The notes below the pieces were generated by a model. That model saw nothing but the letters and a program-made list of their open reading frames with translations. It searched no databases and was not told the origin of the DNA. Position numbers and translations under genes: made by a program. This document shows, one piece after another, positions 60,842-64,000 of a stretch of 64,000 nt of DNA. The DNA comes from Asanoa sp. WMMD1127 (GTDB lineage: Bacteria; Actinomycetota; Actinomycetes; Mycobacteriales; Micromonosporaceae). Positions within the stretch are counted from its first letter, which is position 1, and every line of letters starts with the position of its first letter. Location: NCBI RefSeq assembly GCF_029626225.1, contig NZ_JARUBP010000001.1:5208001-5272000 (forward strand), written 5' to 3'.

Positions 60842-61734
60842 CAGCCTTCTCCTCGCGCGGTCAGGCCGACCAGCCGGGCGGCGTTGTCCTTCAGGATGCC
60901 GGGCAGCACGTCGGCCTTCAGGTCGGTGGCCGCCACGTCGCGCAGCCAGCGGTCGGGGGTGAGCAGCGGATAGTCGGTGCCGAAGAGCACCCGTTCCTTG
61001 AGCATCGAGTTCGCGTAGCGCACCAGGTTGGCCGGGAAGTATTTCGGGCTCCAGCCCGACAGGTCGATCCAGGTGTTGGGTTTGTGCGTCGCTACCGCGA
61101 GCGCCTCGTCCTGCCACGGCACCGACGGGTGGGCCATGACGATCCGCAGGTCGGGGACCTCGGCGGCCACGACGTCGAGCAGCATCGGGTTGGACAGCCC
61201 CAGCCGCAGGCCGTAGCCCCCGGGCAGGCCGGCGCCGATGCCCGTCTGTCCGGTGTGGAACAGCGCCGGCACGCCGAGGTCCGCGATCAGGCGCCACAGC
61301 GGCGCGTACTCCGGCTGGCTCGGGTCGAAGCCCTGGACGGTCGGGTGGAACTTGAAGCCCCGCACGCCCTCCTCCCGGACGAGCCGGGCGGCCAGGTCGA
61401 GCGCCGCCTCGCCCGTGCGCGGATCGACCGAGCCGAACGGGATCAGCACGTCGGCGTGGTCGGCCGCGGCGCGGGCGATGTCGACACTGGACAGCGGCGG
61501 ATGGGCCAGCTGCGTACGCGCGTCCACGGTGAACACCACGGCGGCCATCCCGCGCTCGCGGTAGTAGCCCGCCACCGCGTCGACGGCCGGCCGGGGCCCG
61601 TCGGTCCGGAAGTAGCGGGACGCGGCGGCCACCAGCGGCTCGGGCAGCGAGGTGTGGCCGTCCGCGTCGACCTCGATGTGCACGTGCATGTCGATGGCGG
61701 TCACGGCGGCGAGGTCGATCGCGGGCTGGTACAT
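60841..61734 (-). CDS. Amidohydrolase-2 family metal hydrolase/decarboxylase
   Basis: A 297-residue TIM-barrel protein. Metal ligands appear in AIDMHVHI (His17, His19), the conserved Lys region GFKFHPT, ALFHTGQTG, VMAHPSVPW and the final Asp in FGTDYPLL. The family includes ACMSD-type decarboxylases, resorcylate decarboxylase and lactonases. GAGGAAGG lies 9 bases before ATG 61734, so the longer frame is rejected. It is the first gene of the operon behind the promoter at 61828-61857 and probably works on an aromatic or related acid before or after CoA activation. Confidence 0.85.
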   Translation of the reverse strand: MYQPAIDLAAVTAIDMHVHIEVDADGHTSLPEPLVAAASRYFRTDGPRPAVDAVAGYYRERGMAAVVFTVDARTQLAHPPLSSVDIARAAADHADVLIPFGSVDPRTGEAALDLAARLVREEGVRGFKFHPTVQGFDPSQPEYAPLWRLIADLGVPALFHTGQTGIGAGLPGGYGLRLGLSNPMLLDVVAAEVPDLRIVMAHPSVPWQDEALAVATHKPNTWIDLSGWSPKYFPANLVRYANSMLKERVLFGTDYPLLTPDRWLRDVAATDLKADVLPGILKDNAARLVGLTARGEG

Positions 61735-61827
61735 GCGGGGGCACCTTCCTCGGGGGTCAGGACGCGGTGCGGAACGCCATGGGCAGCTCCGCGACATCGG
61801 GACTCCTCCGCGTCGGTACCCGGACGG

Positions 61828-61857
61828 AACATAATGCGAAATCCGCGCGACCGTCAA
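61828..61857 (-). promoter_or_regulatory. Promoter of the amidohydrolase-MaoC-ligase operon
   Basis: On the minus strand TTGACG (61857-61852), 17 bases, TTATGT (61834-61829); reading TATGTT with an 18-base spacer is equally good. It lies in the gap between the PaaX stop (61884) and the amidohydrolase start. PaaX binding nearby is expected but no clear palindrome was seen. Confidence 0.6.
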
Positions 61858-61883
61858 CGAGTGTGCAACGTATCGATGCGCCG

Positions 61884-62732
61884 TCACTCTGGTGTCTCGA
61901 CGAGCTCCTCGAAGCGCAGCTGGGCCGGTCGGGCAAGCGCGGTGGAAGCCTGCAGGAACATCTCCCGGGCCTTCGCCCGGGGAAAGGACCGCGGCAGGAA
62001 CTCGGCCGGGAGGTCCGGGTCGTTGCCGACCAGAGCGCGCCAGTCGTCAACGAGCTCGGTGCGGTGGACCAGGGCGGCCCGGGCCGGGATCCCGCCGTTG
62101 GCGGCCCGCCGCGCCACGCCGCGGTGGCGGGACAGGAACTCGTGGTAGCCGGCCGCCAGGTCGTCGATGCGCCAGGCGGACTCGAGGCGGGTCCGTCCGC
62201 CGGGGAGCAGCTCGAGGTCGCGGGTCCGCAGCACGACCGCGTCGGTGACGCCCAGCTCGCGCAGCTGCTCGCGGGCCTCGTCGAACCGGTCGTGCGGGCT
62301 GACCCAGGTGCCGTCGTAGAGCGGCCAGAAGGTCAGCCAGCGCAGCCGGGCCCGGAGCAGCCGGCGTTGGCTGGCGTCGTCGAGAGGGAGCGTGAACGCG
62401 ATCAGCGTCCAGACCCCGTCCCAGGCGGCCTCGTCGGTGCTGGCGAAGATCCGGCGGGCCCCGCGGCGCAACAGCTGCGACCCCGGCTCGGTCAGCCGGT
62501 AGCTGGTGCGGCGACCGTCCTTGGTCCGCTCGATCAGCCCGCGCTGTGTCAACCGGCTCAGCGTCGCCCGCGCGTTCGCCGGGGCGATGCCGAACTCGGC
62601 CAGGGCCGCGACCAGGCCGCCGGACGGCAACGGCGCCCGGCCTGGCTGCCAGTAGTCGCCGAGCAGCGTCACCAGCAGCCGTTGCGCCCGGGCCCGCCCG
62701 ATCGCCGGCCGACCCGCCCGCGACGTCGTCAT
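61884..62732 (-). CDS. Second PaaX-family transcriptional regulator
   Basis: A 282-residue PaaX protein: winged helix (AQRLLVTLLGDYW, NARATLSRLTQRGLIER), central part (DGVWTLIAFTLPLDDASQRR, LYDGTWVSPHD), and a C-terminal region with FLSRHRGVARR and VHRTELVDDWRALV. Compared with the copy at 58060 it has the same layout but clearly different sequence. It stands directly upstream of the amidohydrolase operon on the same strand and probably regulates it. The CoA ester made by the ligase is the expected effector. Confidence 0.85.
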   Translation of the reverse strand: MTTSRAGRPAIGRARAQRLLVTLLGDYWQPGRAPLPSGGLVAALAEFGIAPANARATLSRLTQRGLIERTKDGRRTSYRLTEPGSQLLRRGARRIFASTDEAAWDGVWTLIAFTLPLDDASQRRLLRARLRWLTFWPLYDGTWVSPHDRFDEAREQLRELGVTDAVVLRTRDLELLPGGRTRLESAWRIDDLAAGYHEFLSRHRGVARRAANGGIPARAALVHRTELVDDWRALVGNDPDLPAEFLPRSFPRAKAREMFLQASTALARPAQLRFEELVETPE

Positions 62733-62778
62733 CCTTGAGAAGCTACCGTCCGGCTGCCGTCTGGAGCGATGACCCAGC

Positions 62779-62812
62779 GACGTGGGCCCTGGAGAGTTCC
62801 AGGGCCCACGTC
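62779..62812 (-). terminator. Strong 15-bp hairpin, original terminator of the LamG gene
   Basis: GACGTGGGCCCTGGA (62779-62793) pairs perfectly with 62798-62812 across a 4-base loop. It lies 9 bases from the CTAG that flanks the insertion sequence. Without that element it would stand about 10 bases after the LamG stop codon. Confidence 0.75.
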
Positions 62813-62824
62813 CTGAATCGACTA

Positions 62825-62843
62825 GGGCGTGTCCTGGCGATCA
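62825..62843. repeat. Terminal inverted repeat of the insertion sequence (transposase 3' side)
   Basis: GGGCGTGTCCTGGCGATCA, the exact complement of 63733-63751. It includes the transposase stop codon. Confidence 0.92.
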
Positions 62844-63712
62844 TCGGAGCCAGATCAACGCGGCGACGAGGAGCAGGCTTGACCGGTAGAGGGCGGCGCG
62901 TTTGGCGAAGCGGGTGGCCAAGGCACGCCATTGTTTGAGCCGGTTGAAGCAGCGTTCCACGACGTTGCGTTGTCGGTAGACGTGCGGGTCGAACGTGGGT
63001 GGGCGTCCGCCGCGGCTGCCTTTGGCAGCCCGGCGGGCGACCTGGTCGGACCGTTCCGGGATGGTGTGTGGGATACCGCGCCGGCGTAGCCCGCTGCGGG
63101 TCGGGTCATGGGCGTAGGCCTTGTCCGCGATCAGCATCCGCGGCTTCTTACGCGCCCGACCGCGTCCAGACGTGTGGACCGCGATGGCGTCCAGCAGCGG
63201 GAACAACAGCGGATTGTCACCGGCTTGCCCGGCGGTCAGCAACACCGACAACGGCCGCCCGCGGCCGTCGACCGCGAGGTGGATTTTGGTGCTCAGGCCG
63301 CCCCGGGACCGGCCCAACGCCTCACCATCCGCCGCTGGTATGGCCACACCACCGGCAGATCCCCTTTTTTGCGTGCCCCGGCGGCGTGCTGGTGGGCACG
63401 CACAACACTGGAGTCCACGCTGATGATCCATTCGACTGGTTGGCCGTCGTCGTAGACCTGCGCCCGGGCCAGGATCAGTTCCCAGGTGCCGTCCGTGGTC
63501 CACCGCCGCAGCCGCTCGTGGCAGGTTTTCCACGGCCCGTAGCGTTCCGGCAAATCCCGCCAGGGCGCCCCGGTCCGCAACTTCCACAAGATCCCGTTGA
63601 TCACCTGACGGTGATCACGCCACCGCCCGGACCGACGACCAGGCTCGGGCAGCAACGGCCCGATCACCGCCCAAGCCTTGTCCGTCAACTCACCACGACC
63701 TACACCCGACAC
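62841..63712 (-). CDS. IS5-family DDE transposase made by -1 frameshifting
   Basis: Frame A (63712 down to 63293) starts MSGVGRGELTDKAWAVIGPL and holds the N-terminal domain and the first catalytic Asp (WIISVDSSVVRAHQH). Frame B (to 62841), one base back, holds the second Asp (MLIADKAYAHDP) and the Glu (RNVVERCFNRLKQW). A run of six A followed by four G at 63370-63361 lies at the junction, so a -1 shift there gives a full transposase of about 290 residues with a complete DDE triad. Two-frame organisation is usual in this IS group. Confidence 0.87.
63361..63370 (-). other. Frameshift slippery site in the transposase
   Basis: On the coding strand AAAAAAGGGG, read as AAA AAA GGG in frame A and CAA AAA AGG in frame B. 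It marks the place where ribosomes shift -1 to join the two frames. Confidence 0.7.
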
Positions 63713-63732
63713 ATCAACCAGAAACGATCAAC

Positions 63733-63751
63733 TGATCGCCAGGACACGCCC
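63733..63751. repeat. Terminal inverted repeat of the insertion sequence (transposase 5' side)
   Basis: TGATCGCCAGGACACGCCC, the exact complement of 62825-62843. It ends beside the LamG stop codon. Confidence 0.92.
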
Positions 63752-64000
63752 TAGCGCCGGCCCGCGTACAGCTGGGTCACGTGCTCGGCGTTGAGCTCGT
63801 AGCCGTAGAGCCGGAAGTCGTCGATGAGCCCGTCGAACCGTGGGTCTCCCCAACTCGTCCCACCGAGGAAGTTGGCCGTGGTGCTGCCGCCCACCCCGAC
63901 GTTGCCGATGCCGATGGGGAAGTCGGAGCGGGTGGCGTGCAGCACGCCGTTGAAATAGATCTTCGCCGTCGAGCCGCTCATCGTGAACACCACGTGGGTC
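63751..64000 (-). CDS. LamG/concanavalin-like domain protein, C-terminal part (5' end outside window)
   Basis: The frame is open to the window edge; 82 residues are visible. THVVFTMSGSTAKIYFNGVL and FDGLIDDFRLYGYELNAEHV are the last strands of a LamG-type laminin-G/concanavalin sandwich domain, as at the C-terminus of many secreted actinobacterial glycosidases. The protein ends in QLYAGRR. The stop codon TAG is part of the CTAG at the insertion-sequence boundary, so the protein is not truncated by the insertion. The rest of the protein and its function cannot be seen. Confidence 0.8.
   Translation of the reverse strand, partial: THVVFTMSGSTAKIYFNGVLHATRSDFPIGIGNVGVGGSTTANFLGGTSWGDPRFDGLIDDFRLYGYELNAEHVTQLYAGRR

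Larger units (their letters stand above)
62825..63751 (-). mobile_element. IS5-family (IS427-like) insertion sequence, 927 bp
   Basis: A complete element bounded by 19-bp perfect inverted repeats beginning GGGCGTGTCC, with one transposase in two overlapping frames. The flanks share CTAG (62822-62825 and 63751-63754). The duplication may be TA, or CTAG if the ends are read one base further in; the palindrome hides which. Repeats and transposase look intact, so the insertion may be recent and mobile. It separates the LamG stop codon from its terminator. Confidence 0.9.

Noticed and set aside
61884-62732. Possible duplication of the PaaX gene at 58060
   Set aside because: The two proteins share layout but few identical stretches, so they are distant paralogues rather than a recent duplication.
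1-64000. A CRISPR array, tRNA or rRNA gene, or an antibiotic biosynthesis cluster
   Set aside because: No regularly spaced direct repeats, no cloverleaf or rRNA sequence, and no polyketide or peptide synthetase modules were recognised by reading both strands.

Overview
This window is very GC-rich actinobacterial DNA. Several things point to a filamentous actinomycete, most probably of the Micromonosporaceae: GTG and TTG starts are frequent, ATGA/GTGA stop-start overlaps are very common, there is an arabinan-type cell-envelope locus, and sugar uptake genes and secreted lectin or CBM enzymes are abundant. The family assignment is inference. No rRNA, tRNA or CRISPR array was seen, and no gene-free stretch exceeds 300 bases.

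1-17838, envelope glycan region. After the end of a multicopper oxidase and a small membrane protein comes a locus that resembles the mycobacterial Rv0224c-Rv0227c and Rv0236c/Rv0236A neighbourhood in content: a DUF3068 protein, an AftD-type arabinofuranosyltransferase fused to a Rv0224c-type methyltransferase, a membrane-anchored von Willebrand A protein, a Rv0225-type glycosyltransferase, a 52-residue DUF2613 peptide, and a Rv0226c-type membrane protein. A second multi-pass membrane protein, an FkbM methyltransferase, a nucleotide-sugar dehydrogenase, a family 2 glycosyltransferase and an epimerase follow.

17945-29986, small-molecule catabolism. An FCD/GntR regulator is divergent from a binding-protein importer that has two MalK-type ATPases, one of which lacks the H-loop histidine. 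The importer operon continues into an aldehyde dehydrogenase and an iron alcohol dehydrogenase. A DJ-1/PfpI protein, an alpha/beta hydrolase and a sodium symporter lie beside it.

30106-53863, carbohydrate scavenging. Three CUT1-type sugar importers, each a lipoprotein plus two permeases and none with its own ATPase, alternate with hydrolases and regulators. The first sits with an acid-sugar or deoxysugar pathway (enolase-superfamily dehydratase, zinc and short-chain dehydrogenases, and a remnant that looks like L-rhamnose mutarotase) under a GntR regulator. The second and third are each beside a LacI regulator and cytoplasmic glycosidases. Operators for both LacI proteins can be read in the DNA. 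In the third system a secreted glycosidase with a ricin-type lectin domain and the importer are transcribed divergently from back-to-back promoters, each followed by the same operator. The inferred logic is secreted cleavage, uptake, then intracellular hydrolysis.

54094-64000. A secreted PHB-depolymerase/feruloyl-type esterase with a CBM2 precedes a NitT/TauT-type importer that has no ATPase and carries a perfect CRP-like box upstream. A PaaX regulator follows. It converges on an acyl-CoA ligase, MaoC and amidohydrolase operon that is headed by a second PaaX regulator. A 927-bp IS5-type element with a frameshifted transposase lies exactly between the stop codon of a LamG-domain gene, which is cut by the window edge, and that gene's terminator.
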